Shown piece by piece: positions 25,377-34,621 of a stretch of DNA of 64,000 bases. Under the pieces are notes generated by a model that saw nothing but the letters and a program-made list of their open reading frames with translations, searched no databases and had not been told where the DNA came from. Made by a program: the position numbers and the translations under genes. The stretch's first letter is position 1; each line of letters begins with the position of its first letter. Origin of the DNA: JAGVPT01 sp963717445 (GTDB taxonomy: Bacteria; Bacteroidota; Ignavibacteria; UBA10030; UBA8401); NCBI GenBank assembly GCA_963717445.1, contig OY970334.1:3968001-4032000 (forward strand). Reading direction: 5' to 3'.

Positions 25377-28178
25377 TCAGTGCGCCTCAAGCCAGTTGTT
25401 GCCGGTGCCGATTTCAACTTCAATAGGCACGTTAAGTTTCAACGCGTTCTTCATGTTGTCTTCGACAAGTCTTCTTACCGCGGTCTCTTCTTTTTTGACT
25501 ACCTCGAACACTAATTCATCGTGAACCTGCAGAAGCATTTTACTCCGCAGGTTTTTCTTTTGCAGGCCGTCGTAAATTTTGATCATTGCAAGTTTGATCA
25601 TGTCGGCGGCCGTTCCCTGGATCGGCATGTTGATCGCCTGGCGCTCGGCATTAGACCGCAGGTTTGCATTTTTGCTGTGAATGTCCGGCAGATAGCGGCG
25701 CCTGTCAAGGAGCGTTGTTACAAAACCGTCATTCCGAACTTTTGCGATGGTGTCGGCGATATACCTGTTGACTTTGGGAAACCGCTCGAAGTATTTTGCA
25801 ATAATTTCTTTCGCTTCGGCTTGACTGATTTCTAAGCGAGATGCTAAGCCGAACGCACCGATGCCGTACATAATTCCGAAATTTACTTCTTTTGCCTTAC
25901 GACGCATATCCCGTGTGACATCGTTTGCGGCAACTCCGAAAACTTTGGCGGCCGTCGTGGAGTGAATGTCCTCTCCCGACGCAAATGCCTCGAGTAATCC
26001 CTCATCCCCGGAAATATGCGCCATGATGCGTAGCTCTATCTGAGAATAATCCGCCGACATGATCTCCATTTCTTTTCCTCCGGGAATGAACGCGCGGCGT
26101 ATCTCCCTGCCGATTTCAGACCGGATCGGAATGTTCTGCAAATTCGGGTCGCTGCTCGAAAGCCTTCCGGTTGCCGCCACCGTTTGATTAAACGAGGTGT
26201 GGACACGTCCCGTTGCCGCGTGAACAAGTTTCGGCAGCGCATCGACGTACGTAGACTTGAGCTTTGAAAGCTGGCGATAGTCGAGCATCCTCTCTACGAT
26301 CGGATGCTCCTTCCGTAACGTTTCGAGGACCGACACATCAGTCGAAAAACCGGTTTTCGTTTTACGAACGGTTGGCAATTTTAGCTTATCAAAAAGAATG
26401 ACGGAAAGCTGCTGGGTGGAATTGATATTGAACTTCTCGCCGGCGTCGGCATAGATCTGCGCCACCAGGTTGTCGAGCTGCCTCTCGAGTTCTTTGGACA
26501 TCCCGGAAAGGAAGTTGACGTCGATTTTTACCCCTGTGAATTCCATATCTGCAAGCACGCCGATGAGGGGAAATTCTACTTCGCTGCATAGCGACTTCAT
26601 TCCCTGCGCCGCGAGCTTGTCATGCAGAATGTTCGTTAGCTGAAAAGTGACGTCGGCGTCTTCGGCCGAGTAATTTCCGACATTGATCATGGGGACATCC
26701 CGGATATCTTTTTTCTCTTTTCCGGTACCGATCAGCTCGTCGAAGGAAACCATTTTATAGTTTAAGTACTCTTTCGCGAGAACGTCGAGATTGTGTTGGC
26801 CTTCAGAGCGGAGCACGTAACTGGCGACCATCGTGTCGAAACCCACGCCTTTTGTCCAGATGCCTTTTCGCGAAAAGACGAGCATATCATATTTTATGTT
26901 CTGCCCGTATTTTTTAATCTTCTCATTTTCAAAAACCGGCTTGATATCGGCGATAATTTTTTTCAAAGCGAATGATTTTTCCTTCGAGTTCTTCGGGTGG
27001 GTTTTTGCCGGCTCGAACAGGGTACCGTTACCGGAAGGTTCTTCGCGCTCAATTTCTACCGGTAGATAGTATGCTTTGTTTGCCCCGAAACAGAACGATA
27101 TTCCGACGATTTGCGCCCGCAGTGCGTCGGTGGAAGTCGTCTCCGTGTCGAAAACAAACTCTTTTGCTTTTTTCAGCTCCGAAATCAGGCGTAAATATTT
27201 TGCGTCGGAATCGACGATGATGTACTCGTGCACGGAGGTTGTAATGTCGCGGAGATTGAGAATCTGCGGGTCAAAGCTGACATCGGCATCAGGCCTTGCT
27301 TCGTCCTCCTGTAATCGCCGGGCGAGGCTCCGGAATTCCAGTTTGGTGTATAATTGAAGTAGTGCGTGAATATTTTTTTCTGCTGATTTAAGCTTATGGA
27401 AATCGATCACCACAGGGGCATGAATTTCAATCGTGACGAGCTTTTTTGATAACAAGGCCATTTCTTTGTGGGAGCGCAATTTTTCCTGCAATCCTTTTTG
27501 AGGAATTTCGTCGATATGAGTAAGAAGATTTTCAATCGTCCCATATTTTTTTATCAAGGGCTCGGCAGTTTTCGGTCCGACCCCGGCAACGCCCGGCACA
27601 TTGTCCGACTGATCGCCGATTAACCCGAGGATTTCGATGACCTGTTCCGGCGGCACACCGAATTTTTCCATGACTCCCGTTTCATCGACAATCTCATCGT
27701 CATTTCCACCTTTCCCCGGGCGATACAGTTTCACGCTGGGGGAGACGAGCTGCATGAAATCCTTATCGCTGGTGACAAGGAATGTTTCGACATTTTCCTT
27801 TTCGGCGCGTTTGGCAAGCGTACCGATCACATCGTCTGCTTCGAAGCCGGGGAGTTCTACGACAGGAACATTAAACGCCCGGACGACATCCTTTAGCGTA
27901 TCCATCATCGCAGACATATCTTCCGGCATTTTTTGGCGTGTCGCTTTGTATTCAGGATAGGCTTTGTGGCGGAAGGTAGGCTCGATGGTGTCAAAAACGA
28001 CCGCGATATAATCCGGTTTTTTTTCGTCCAGGATTTTATTCAGGTAATTCACAAAACCGAAAATAGCGCTGGTATTCTCTCCTTTTGAATTGATCAGGGG
28101 GTTCCTGATAAAGGCGAAGTACGAGCGGTAGGCAAGGGCCATTCCGTCGAGAAGATACATCGTCGGCTTTTGTTTCAT
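25377..28178 (-). CDS. polA: DNA polymerase I
   Basis: 933 residues with all three domains. The 5'-3' exonuclease (1-290) starts MYLLDGMALAYRSYFAF. An active-looking 3'-5' proofreading domain (about 330-525) has FDTETT, NIKYD and YSAEDADV, so the Exo I, II and III residues are kept. The polymerase has motif A DYSQIELRIMAHISGDEGL, motif B KAKEVNFGIMYG and motif C VHDELVFE. The start at 28178 gives the family length; the open frame runs 82 codons further upstream, but there it translates a dispersed intergenic repeat. It works in Okazaki fragment processing and repair. Confidence 0.96.
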   Translation of the reverse strand: MKQKPTMYLLDGMALAYRSYFAFIRNPLINSKGENTSAIFGFVNYLNKILDEKKPDYIAVVFDTIEPTFRHKAYPEYKATRQKMPEDMSAMMDTLKDVVRAFNVPVVELPGFEADDVIGTLAKRAEKENVETFLVTSDKDFMQLVSPSVKLYRPGKGGNDDEIVDETGVMEKFGVPPEQVIEILGLIGDQSDNVPGVAGVGPKTAEPLIKKYGTIENLLTHIDEIPQKGLQEKLRSHKEMALLSKKLVTIEIHAPVVIDFHKLKSAEKNIHALLQLYTKLEFRSLARRLQEDEARPDADVSFDPQILNLRDITTSVHEYIIVDSDAKYLRLISELKKAKEFVFDTETTSTDALRAQIVGISFCFGANKAYYLPVEIEREEPSGNGTLFEPAKTHPKNSKEKSFALKKIIADIKPVFENEKIKKYGQNIKYDMLVFSRKGIWTKGVGFDTMVASYVLRSEGQHNLDVLAKEYLNYKMVSFDELIGTGKEKKDIRDVPMINVGNYSAEDADVTFQLTNILHDKLAAQGMKSLCSEVEFPLIGVLADMEFTGVKIDVNFLSGMSKELERQLDNLVAQIYADAGEKFNINSTQQLSVILFDKLKLPTVRKTKTGFSTDVSVLETLRKEHPIVERMLDYRQLSKLKSTYVDALPKLVHAATGRVHTSFNQTVAATGRLSSSDPNLQNIPIRSEIGREIRRAFIPGGKEMEIMSADYSQIELRIMAHISGDEGLLEAFASGEDIHSTTAAKVFGVAANDVTRDMRRKAKEVNFGIMYGIGAFGLASRLEISQAEAKEIIAKYFERFPKVNRYIADTIAKVRNDGFVTTLLDRRRYLPDIHSKNANLRSNAERQAINMPIQGTAADMIKLAMIKIYDGLQKKNLRSKMLLQVHDELVFEVVKKEETAVRRLVEDNMKNALKLNVPIEVEIGTGNNWLEAH

Positions 28179-28252
28179 TGTGAAAGTCCGGCAAGAAGTT
28201 GGGTCGGAGAAAATATACCCAAAGAGAACTCCAATTGCAAAATGAGATATTT

Positions 28253-28362
28253 GAAAAATTGTTTCTCGCCAAGCCGCAAAGGCGCGAAGGTTTTGTTTTT
28301 GAATGATTTTGCAACTTTGCGTCTTTGCGTGAGCCGTACTTTTGGAATTATTCAGAAGTCTC
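28253..28362. repeat. Dispersed repeat, copy 2 (between polA and the EamA gene)
   Basis: The reverse complement matches 15415-15546. The end GAGACTTCTGAATAATT and the TTTGCG-rich core GGCGCGAAGG...CTTTGCGTGAGCC are shared. It fills most of the divergent gap between polA and the transporter gene and must carry or flank their promoters. Confidence 0.85.
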
Positions 28363-28437
28363 AAAATAGTAATGTGGCAGAATTTTTGGAAAAGCCGGCG
28401 TCCTTCAGTATATTCTAAAGTCAAAAAACCAATACTG

Positions 28438-29298
28438 ATGATTTATTTTCTGATCTTCATCCAAGTTCTGCTCTCAAGCGGAACTCATCTTGTTGCAAAA
28501 GCGGTCGTGGCCGGCGTTGAGCCGATAGCGTTGACGTTTCTGCGAACTTGCGTTTCGGGTGTCGCGCTCGCTGCGATCTTTGTCATTAAAGAAAAAAGAA
28601 TAAAAATCCTTAAGGAAGATTATTGGAAAATGCTATGGCTGTCATTTGTTGTTATTCCGATGAACCAATTCTTGTTCCTTTATGCGATCAAGTTCACTTC
28701 GGCGGCAAACGCTGCATTACTCTATGGAACCACGCCGGTGCTCGTCCTTGTGCTCTCGCATTTCATGCTTGGCGAGAAGTTGACAAAACAAAGGATCGCC
28801 GGGGTTCTGCTTGCTTTTTGCGGTGTCGTGATGATTATTTTTGAGCGCGGCATCAGTTTTTCTTCCGAGTACACGTATGGCAACATTATCATGTTTGTCG
28901 CGGTGATAGGATGGTCATTATACACGATTCAAGGGAAGCCGATGGTGGTTAAGTACGGTGCTTTTCACGTTGCTTCCCTCTCGATGATCGGCGGGATGGT
29001 GATTTTTCTCCCCCTTGGAATTTATGGAGTGAGCCGGTTCGATATGTCAACGCTAACAGTTACTCGTTGGGAAGGAATCCTCTATCTTGGGCTTGGGACT
29101 TCCGTCGCATCGTACTTTCTATGGTATTATGCGATCGGAAAAATGGAAACGACAAAGGTCGCGATATTTGCAAATGCCCAGCCCGTCGTGACGAGCGTTC
29201 TATCATATTACTTTCTTCACCAATCAATCACTAAACATTTTATCGCCGGAGGAATTCTCACCCTTTTTGGGGTAGTTCTTACAGAGTTGGGGGAATGA
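28438..29298 (+). CDS. EamA/DMT-family transporter (metabolite exporter)
   Basis: 286 residues and ten predicted membrane helices in two five-helix EamA repeats (about 5-135 and 150-285). The segments SGTHLVAKAVVAGVEPIALT, TSAANAALLYGTTPVLVLVL and the mirrored KVAIFANAQPVVTSVLSYYF are the repeat landmarks. It is an inner-membrane exporter of an unknown small metabolite. The start at 28438 begins directly with the first helix; the longer frame from 28342 would translate the repeat. The stop touches the target duplication of a MITE. Confidence 0.85.
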   Translation: MIYFLIFIQVLLSSGTHLVAKAVVAGVEPIALTFLRTCVSGVALAAIFVIKEKRIKILKEDYWKMLWLSFVVIPMNQFLFLYAIKFTSAANAALLYGTTPVLVLVLSHFMLGEKLTKQRIAGVLLAFCGVVMIIFERGISFSSEYTYGNIIMFVAVIGWSLYTIQGKPMVVKYGAFHVASLSMIGGMVIFLPLGIYGVSRFDMSTLTVTRWEGILYLGLGTSVASYFLWYYAIGKMETTKVAIFANAQPVVTSVLSYYFLHQSITKHFIAGGILTLFGVVLTELGE

Positions 29299-29301
29299 CG
29301 A

Positions 29302-29452
29302 GTAGTGTCCTAATTTGCCGGCCAAGTCATGGTGAGCGAAGTCTCACGAAGTGATGCCTTCTGCAGAACCATGACAAACAACTGAACGTCCTTCGACTTC
29401 GCTCAGGACGACTATTGAATATTTTCTTTCAAAAACCAAATTAGGACACTAC
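29302..29452. mobile_element. MITE-like element with 16-bp terminal inverted repeats
   Basis: The 151-bp element has perfect 16-base inverted ends: GTAGTGTCCTAATTTG at 29302-29317 and its complement at 29437-29452. It is flanked by a 3-base direct repeat CGA (29299-29301 and 29453-29455). There is no coding capacity. The interior has GTCCTTCGACTTCGCTCAGGAC-like palindromic sequence. It inserted right at the stop of the EamA gene. A parental transposase is not in the window. Confidence 0.8.
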
Positions 29453-29540
29453 CGAATGACCGAATGTATTTACGGGTCGACGTTTGGTTTACTTCTTTCC
29501 ATGTTAACAATCACTTCCAGCGTTCCCTTCAAATTTTCCC

Positions 29541-29568
29541 TTGACTTTATTTCATTGATTAGTATATT
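29541..29568 (+). promoter_or_regulatory. Predicted promoter of the LysM transglycosylase gene
   Basis: TTGACT at 29541-29546, a 16-base spacer and TATATT at 29563-29568. Both hexamers are the same as in the lpdA promoter. It lies 40 bases before the ATG. Confidence 0.6.
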
Positions 29569-29608
29569 CTATATAGATAGGGTTACTTTGCCATAATTTT
29601 GAGGAGTA

Positions 29609-32077
29609 ATGTCTAGACAGGCTAATTATTTACTATTCTTTTTCTTCACTATTTTTTCCCCATGGAATTCAAATTGGGCTGTACTAGAAGCCCAATCTCA
29701 TGAGCCGGTAGTCCCAATTCAAGCTTCTATTCTAGCTTCAACATCGCCAGAATCAGCTGCCTTGCTACTTTCGGATTCCAAGGATACTGTTTCTTCAGCG
29801 TTGCCGATTGCCCGGAATAATCAAAAGATTGTTAAAAACGGTTCGGACTCGACCGCGAGCATTGCAACGGACACGGCAGATGAAGGGGATGGAGAGGTAA
29901 TTGCCGTTCGCCTGGAATCAGCCAGGCAGCATTATCTTTCAGCGTTGCAGGCGCAGGCGATTCGCGATTCGGTTCTCTCTGCCGATGAATTTGAACAGGC
30001 AATCGGAATCCTCAACGAGATTAGCTATTATCCCGACATCGAGAATAATCAAGAATACAACGACCTCAGCCGTAGCGTCGTAGAAGACTACGAAAAATAT
30101 ATTGCGAGCATTGATGAGCTTGGACCTGAGAGCTCTGTTTTTGCTTTGCGCGAAAAGCTAAACCTCGACATTGAGAATATTGATATCTCAAAAATCAAAA
30201 TACCGAATGTTCCCATTCCCGAAACGACAATTCCGATGAAAATGAACGACCTCGTTGAAAAGAACATTTTGTTTTTTATCGACAAAGGCCGGGAACATTT
30301 CGAGCGATGGCTCTATCTTTCGGGGAAATATTTTCCCGCTATTTCCCGGATTTTTACCCAAGAAGGCGTGCCGAAAGAAATGATGTATCTCGCTATGATG
30401 GAAAGCGGTTTGAATCCGTCGGCCAGGTCATGGGCGAAAGCCGTCGGAATGTGGCAATTCATGAAAGGGACAGGGGCATTATACGGCCTAAGAGGGAATT
30501 ACTGGTATGATGAGAGGCGCGATTACGAAAAATCGACCCGCGCAGCAGCTCGTTATTTGAAGGACCTTCACGACGAATACAACGATTGGCAACTTGCCAT
30601 CGCTGCATATAATTCAGGAGGCGGAAGAATAAATAGGGGAATTCGCAGAAGCCACGGGAGCGATTATTGGTCAATGCGCCGTTATTTGCCGCGTGAGACG
30701 AGAAATTACGTGCCTCAATATATCGCCGTTTCGCTGATGGCGATGAACCCGGAAGCATACGGATTCAAGAATGTGCCGCGGGCTGACAGCCTTTCGTACG
30801 AGTATGTCACCGTCGATGATTGTGTCGATCTGGATGTTTTGGCGGATTGTGCCGGCACAACTGCAGAAACGCTGAGGGAATTGAATCCTGAATTAATCCA
30901 ATGGTGCACTCCCCCAAATTACCGGGGCTATAAATTGAGGATTCCGGTAGGTTCGTCCAAGACATTTGCGAAGAAATACGCCCTCATTCCGGACGATCAA
31001 AAACGTCAGTGGGCTGAACACAAAATACGCCGCGGAGATACTCCCGGCGGGATTGCGCGGAAGTATGGCGTCGCGACATCTGTCCTTCTTGAGGTCAATA
31101 AACTCACAAGAAGGAGCAGGCTGAGAATCGGGAATTATCTTATTATTCCCATTTCGAAAAAGAGATTGCTTGCCGAGAATGCGCAGCCGGTTGAGCAGCA
31201 AGAATCAGAGCCGGTTCAGAAGCCGAGTGCTGTTGCTCACCGATTTCATCGGCGGCAAACCGTTGTGCCCCCCGGTCGCGATAAGATAGCGTATGTGGTG
31301 AAAAAAGGGGAAACGCTCGGACACATCGCCGAATGGTTCGATGTAAGGGCCAGCGATTTGCGAAACTGGAACAATATCCCATACGGAAGATCCATTCAGA
31401 TTGGCCAAACAGTGAATGTATGGGTCCCGTCAGAGAAATTGGGACAGTACACAAAAATTGCTGCAATGAGTTTCGATCAGAAGAACTCGCTTAAAACCCT
31501 GCCGTCGGCGAAGGTTCAAGCGAATATAGAGGGTGGGGACAAGGCGGACGAAAGCAATCATTGGGTCCAGCATATCGTGAAAAAGGGGGAAACGCTTGAG
31601 AAAATTGCCAGCGACTACAATGTAGCCATTGCGGATTTAAAGAGCTGGAACAAAATACGCCGGAGCAAGATTTTCGCAGGCAAAACACTTGAGGTATATG
31701 TTGAATCGCCTGCAAGTCCTTCCATGGAAACCCCAACAATACAGAAGCCTGCGACGGTAAAAGTAGCGCCTATCAAAGAGAAGACCGTTCGACACAGGGT
31801 AAAGAAAGGAGAGACGCTTGAGAAGATCGCCGGCATCTATAATGTATCGATAGCAGATATCAAGAAATGGAACAGGCTTTCTACCTCCCGCGTCGTAACG
31901 GGAAAGAGACTTAAAATTCGACTCACCTCGGACAACGTCGACTATTATCGCGTTCGCTCCGGCGATACGTTGTGGGATATATCAAAAAAATTCGGCGTGT
32001 CGGTTGATGACATTCAGCGCTGGAATGACATGGCCGACAATATCCGGGTCGGTGATAAACTTATTATTTACCACTGA
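29609..32077 (+). CDS. mltD: Membrane-bound lytic murein transglycosylase D-like protein with five LysM domains
   Basis: 822 residues. An N-terminal hydrophobic export signal is followed by a low-complexity stretch. The SLT domain is near 245-360, with catalytic Glu265 in MMESGLNPSARS and the blocks AVGMWQFMKGTGALYGL and AIAAYNSGGG. The C-terminal half has five LysM units near 468, 559, 653, 729 and 780, each beginning with a GxT or GET core (RRGDTPGGIA, KKGETLGHIA, KKGETLEKIA twice, RSGDTLWDIS). It cleaves glycan strands in the periplasm. Five LysM units are more than the two or three in most MltD proteins. AGGAG is very close to the ATG. Confidence 0.9.
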   Translation: MSRQANYLLFFFFTIFSPWNSNWAVLEAQSHEPVVPIQASILASTSPESAALLLSDSKDTVSSALPIARNNQKIVKNGSDSTASIATDTADEGDGEVIAVRLESARQHYLSALQAQAIRDSVLSADEFEQAIGILNEISYYPDIENNQEYNDLSRSVVEDYEKYIASIDELGPESSVFALREKLNLDIENIDISKIKIPNVPIPETTIPMKMNDLVEKNILFFIDKGREHFERWLYLSGKYFPAISRIFTQEGVPKEMMYLAMMESGLNPSARSWAKAVGMWQFMKGTGALYGLRGNYWYDERRDYEKSTRAAARYLKDLHDEYNDWQLAIAAYNSGGGRINRGIRRSHGSDYWSMRRYLPRETRNYVPQYIAVSLMAMNPEAYGFKNVPRADSLSYEYVTVDDCVDLDVLADCAGTTAETLRELNPELIQWCTPPNYRGYKLRIPVGSSKTFAKKYALIPDDQKRQWAEHKIRRGDTPGGIARKYGVATSVLLEVNKLTRRSRLRIGNYLIIPISKKRLLAENAQPVEQQESEPVQKPSAVAHRFHRRQTVVPPGRDKIAYVVKKGETLGHIAEWFDVRASDLRNWNNIPYGRSIQIGQTVNVWVPSEKLGQYTKIAAMSFDQKNSLKTLPSAKVQANIEGGDKADESNHWVQHIVKKGETLEKIASDYNVAIADLKSWNKIRRSKIFAGKTLEVYVESPASPSMETPTIQKPATVKVAPIKEKTVRHRVKKGETLEKIAGIYNVSIADIKKWNRLSTSRVVTGKRLKIRLTSDNVDYYRVRSGDTLWDISKKFGVSVDDIQRWNDMADNIRVGDKLIIYH

Positions 32078-32257
32078 CACTGTTACGGTAGTATTGTTCT
32101 TTTGTTAATTTATAATTCCCTCCTTGCTTCTTTTTCAAGATGCATGTATATTCCTGCTAAGAAATACGTGCATCGAGCGCGTCTGTCCATCACCCGCAAA
32201 GTTCACCGTTTCCAGTAATTTCTTTACGAGAGATTCACCATCACCTTTTGATACTCC

Positions 32258-34519
32258 TTGCATACTTCATCCCATCGAAATATCATTGCTTCGATCCTCG
32301 TCTTGCCTCTTCTTTTGTTGTTTACAGATCGGAGTTCTTCTCAAACCGAGTCCGATCGTCCTGCATCTGTTCCCGTGTCGTTGAGAAAAGCCGCCGATGA
32401 TGATGCGACAAAATATACCTCCGTCGGCAACGTTCGCATGACCATCACGAATTTCGGAACCCTCGGTACGAATTTCAATAATTGGCCTGCCCAGCCTTCA
32501 TGTGAATATCCTAAAGGGTCGAGGATTGAGAACCTTGCCTTAGGAGGGTTATGGATTGGCGGCATCATACGCCAAGTAGGTGTTCCGACTGTTTCAACGG
32601 CTTGTGCGGATGGAGGGAATCCGTTACTCCTGGGAGCCGGTTTTGAATTCACAACCGAACCGGGGTCGCAGATCACTCAGCGCTCTTCGTTGTCCGGCGA
32701 TACTTATTATAGCGTCAATGCAGTGAGTCATCAGGATTTTGTGATGGACTTTACGGACCGATACACGCGCGATCCGGAGACGGGTGATTCTATACCGAAC
32801 CATACGCCGATTGGACTGACAGTTCACCTGGAATCATACGCATGGAACTTTCCCTTCTCAGACTTTTTCGTAATTCTAAATTACACTATAAAGAACATTG
32901 GTACCGATACGATAGACGGAATGTACGTCGGGGTGCGGAATGAAGGTGTCGTGCGCAATATGAATCTCTCCGGCTATCAAGCGAGCTCCGCCTTTTTTAG
33001 CAGCGGCAAGGGCTACATTGACAGCTTGCGGTTGGCATATACGTTCGATGTCAATGGTCAGCCGTATGGTCCTCCGGCGAACAGTTATTTTGGATTTAAG
33101 CTGCTCGGCACGAATCCGTTCCCTCTCAAACGTGATTCAACAGGAGCTTTTGGCGCTTTTTCCTTGGACTCGCTTGGCGACCTCTATAAAGACACGTATT
33201 ACAACGGATGGAAATATAATAACACGAGTTCTGGAACTGAGGCATATTTTTACCCCGATGTCGACAATAATCCGGGCGATCCCCCGCGTGGAAAATATCA
33301 GAGAATGTCGACCATGGAGGCGAGGAACTATATTCAATCGCTTGGTACGCCGCAGGGGACTCCAGTATTATCGGATGGTGTCACTCCCGGAATTGCACCA
33401 TCGAATACTGTTGATCTTCTTTCTGTCGGACCTTTTCCTTCCCTCGCTCCAGGAGACACTCTTAATGTAGTCTTTGCAGTCGTTTGCGCAAAAAAAAGCG
33501 GAACCGCTCTGCCGAGTGAAGACTACGACCCCAAGATAGGTCCGACATTACGAAAAACCCTCTATACGAACGCCGGCTGGGCACAACAGTGCTACAATGG
33601 CGAAGACCTGAACGGCAACAACAGACTCGATCCCGGCGAAGACATTATCGGGGATGGAAAACTTCACCGCTATATTCTTCCTCAACCGCCGCGCCAACCG
33701 CGTGTGCGCGCCGTAGTAGAGAACCAGCAGGCGATTATCTATTGGGACAGGACACAGGCAGAAGAAAGTTTCGACCCGATCTCTAAACAATATGATTTTG
33801 AGGGATATAGGATTTACCGTTCCCCCGCCGGAGCGGACATCAAAGATCCTACAGATTTCATTCTCTCGATGGACCTCGTTGGCGACTTTGACCGCGCAGA
33901 CGATAATATCGGCTATAACACCGGGTTTGGCGCAATCAAGCTTACCACTCCCAAAATGTTTCCCGGGGATACGGTCCAATATTGGTATCGTTTTCCTCCA
34001 ATATCAGATAATATTACAAGCTTGAACGGTTGGCAGTATTTGTACGGAGTTTCGGCGTACAGCCAGCCTGACTCAGCGGAAGGATTGCCAAGCCTTGAAA
34101 GTGCGAAGGTCATTGTTCGGGTCATTCCTGGAACGCCGCCGACCTCGGACAAATCTGTAGCCATCGGCGTCTATCCAAACCCGTACTACGCAGGAGCATC
34201 GTGGGATGGTTCCGGGGAGCGCGATCGTAAAATTTATTTTTATAATCTGCCTGCACATGCCGACATTAAGATATACACATTGAGCGGAGATCTCGTTACC
34301 GAAATCATCCATGATGCCTCAACGTACGACGGATCGGATATCAAGTGGTTTCAGAATTTTTCCGGACTCGGCGTTTCCCCTCAGTTCGCCGGTGGCGAAC
34401 ATGCATGGGACCTGATTTCCAAGTATGACCAGGCGATTGCGACGGGACTGTATCTTTTTACCGTGAAGGACCTCTCGACAGGAACAATAAAAAGAGGAAA
34501 ATTTGTCGTGATAAAATGA
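32258..34519 (+). CDS. Large secreted protein with FnIII-like region and C-terminal sorting-type domain
   Basis: 753 residues beginning at TTG 32258. This is the only canonical start, because a stop lies two codons upstream, and it is followed by a signal peptide (IIASILVLPLLLLFTDRSSS). The middle is beta-rich with an acidic Ca-binding-like loop DLNGNNRLDPGEDIIGDG near 450, then a region with an FnIII-like strand pattern (YDFEGYRIYRSP). The C-terminal 105 residues start GVYPNPYYAGAS and end TGTIKRGKFVVIK, resembling the type A sorting domain of T9SS cargo. It is likely exported to the surface. No enzymatic motif is recognised. Confidence 0.75.
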   Translation: MHTSSHRNIIASILVLPLLLLFTDRSSSQTESDRPASVPVSLRKAADDDATKYTSVGNVRMTITNFGTLGTNFNNWPAQPSCEYPKGSRIENLALGGLWIGGIIRQVGVPTVSTACADGGNPLLLGAGFEFTTEPGSQITQRSSLSGDTYYSVNAVSHQDFVMDFTDRYTRDPETGDSIPNHTPIGLTVHLESYAWNFPFSDFFVILNYTIKNIGTDTIDGMYVGVRNEGVVRNMNLSGYQASSAFFSSGKGYIDSLRLAYTFDVNGQPYGPPANSYFGFKLLGTNPFPLKRDSTGAFGAFSLDSLGDLYKDTYYNGWKYNNTSSGTEAYFYPDVDNNPGDPPRGKYQRMSTMEARNYIQSLGTPQGTPVLSDGVTPGIAPSNTVDLLSVGPFPSLAPGDTLNVVFAVVCAKKSGTALPSEDYDPKIGPTLRKTLYTNAGWAQQCYNGEDLNGNNRLDPGEDIIGDGKLHRYILPQPPRQPRVRAVVENQQAIIYWDRTQAEESFDPISKQYDFEGYRIYRSPAGADIKDPTDFILSMDLVGDFDRADDNIGYNTGFGAIKLTTPKMFPGDTVQYWYRFPPISDNITSLNGWQYLYGVSAYSQPDSAEGLPSLESAKVIVRVIPGTPPTSDKSVAIGVYPNPYYAGASWDGSGERDRKIYFYNLPAHADIKIYTLSGDLVTEIIHDASTYDGSDIKWFQNFSGLGVSPQFAGGEHAWDLISKYDQAIATGLYLFTVKDLSTGTIKRGKFVVIK

Positions 34520-34523
34520 ATAT

Positions 34524-34556
34524 AGCCATCCGAAGGTTTCAAACCTTCGGATGGCT
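34524..34556. terminator. Perfect 15-bp hairpin after the secreted-protein gene
   Basis: Arms 34524-34538 and 34542-34556 are exact complements with a 3-base loop. It begins 5 bases after the stop. There is no T run, so it may act as an mRNA 3' end stabiliser or be Rho-linked rather than a classical terminator. Confidence 0.65.
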
Positions 34557-34621
34557 GATGCTAAAAGAATTTAACTTCATTCAAATAATCTACTAATTTT
34601 CAGCAAGGAGAGGAGAGCATT

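Noticed and set aside
25377..28424. polA starting at 28424 (1015 residues)
   Set aside because: The extra 82 codons translate the dispersed repeat found again near 15415; family length fits 28178.
28342..28437. Earlier start for the EamA transporter
   Set aside because: Overlaps the same repeat; the first helix begins at 28438.
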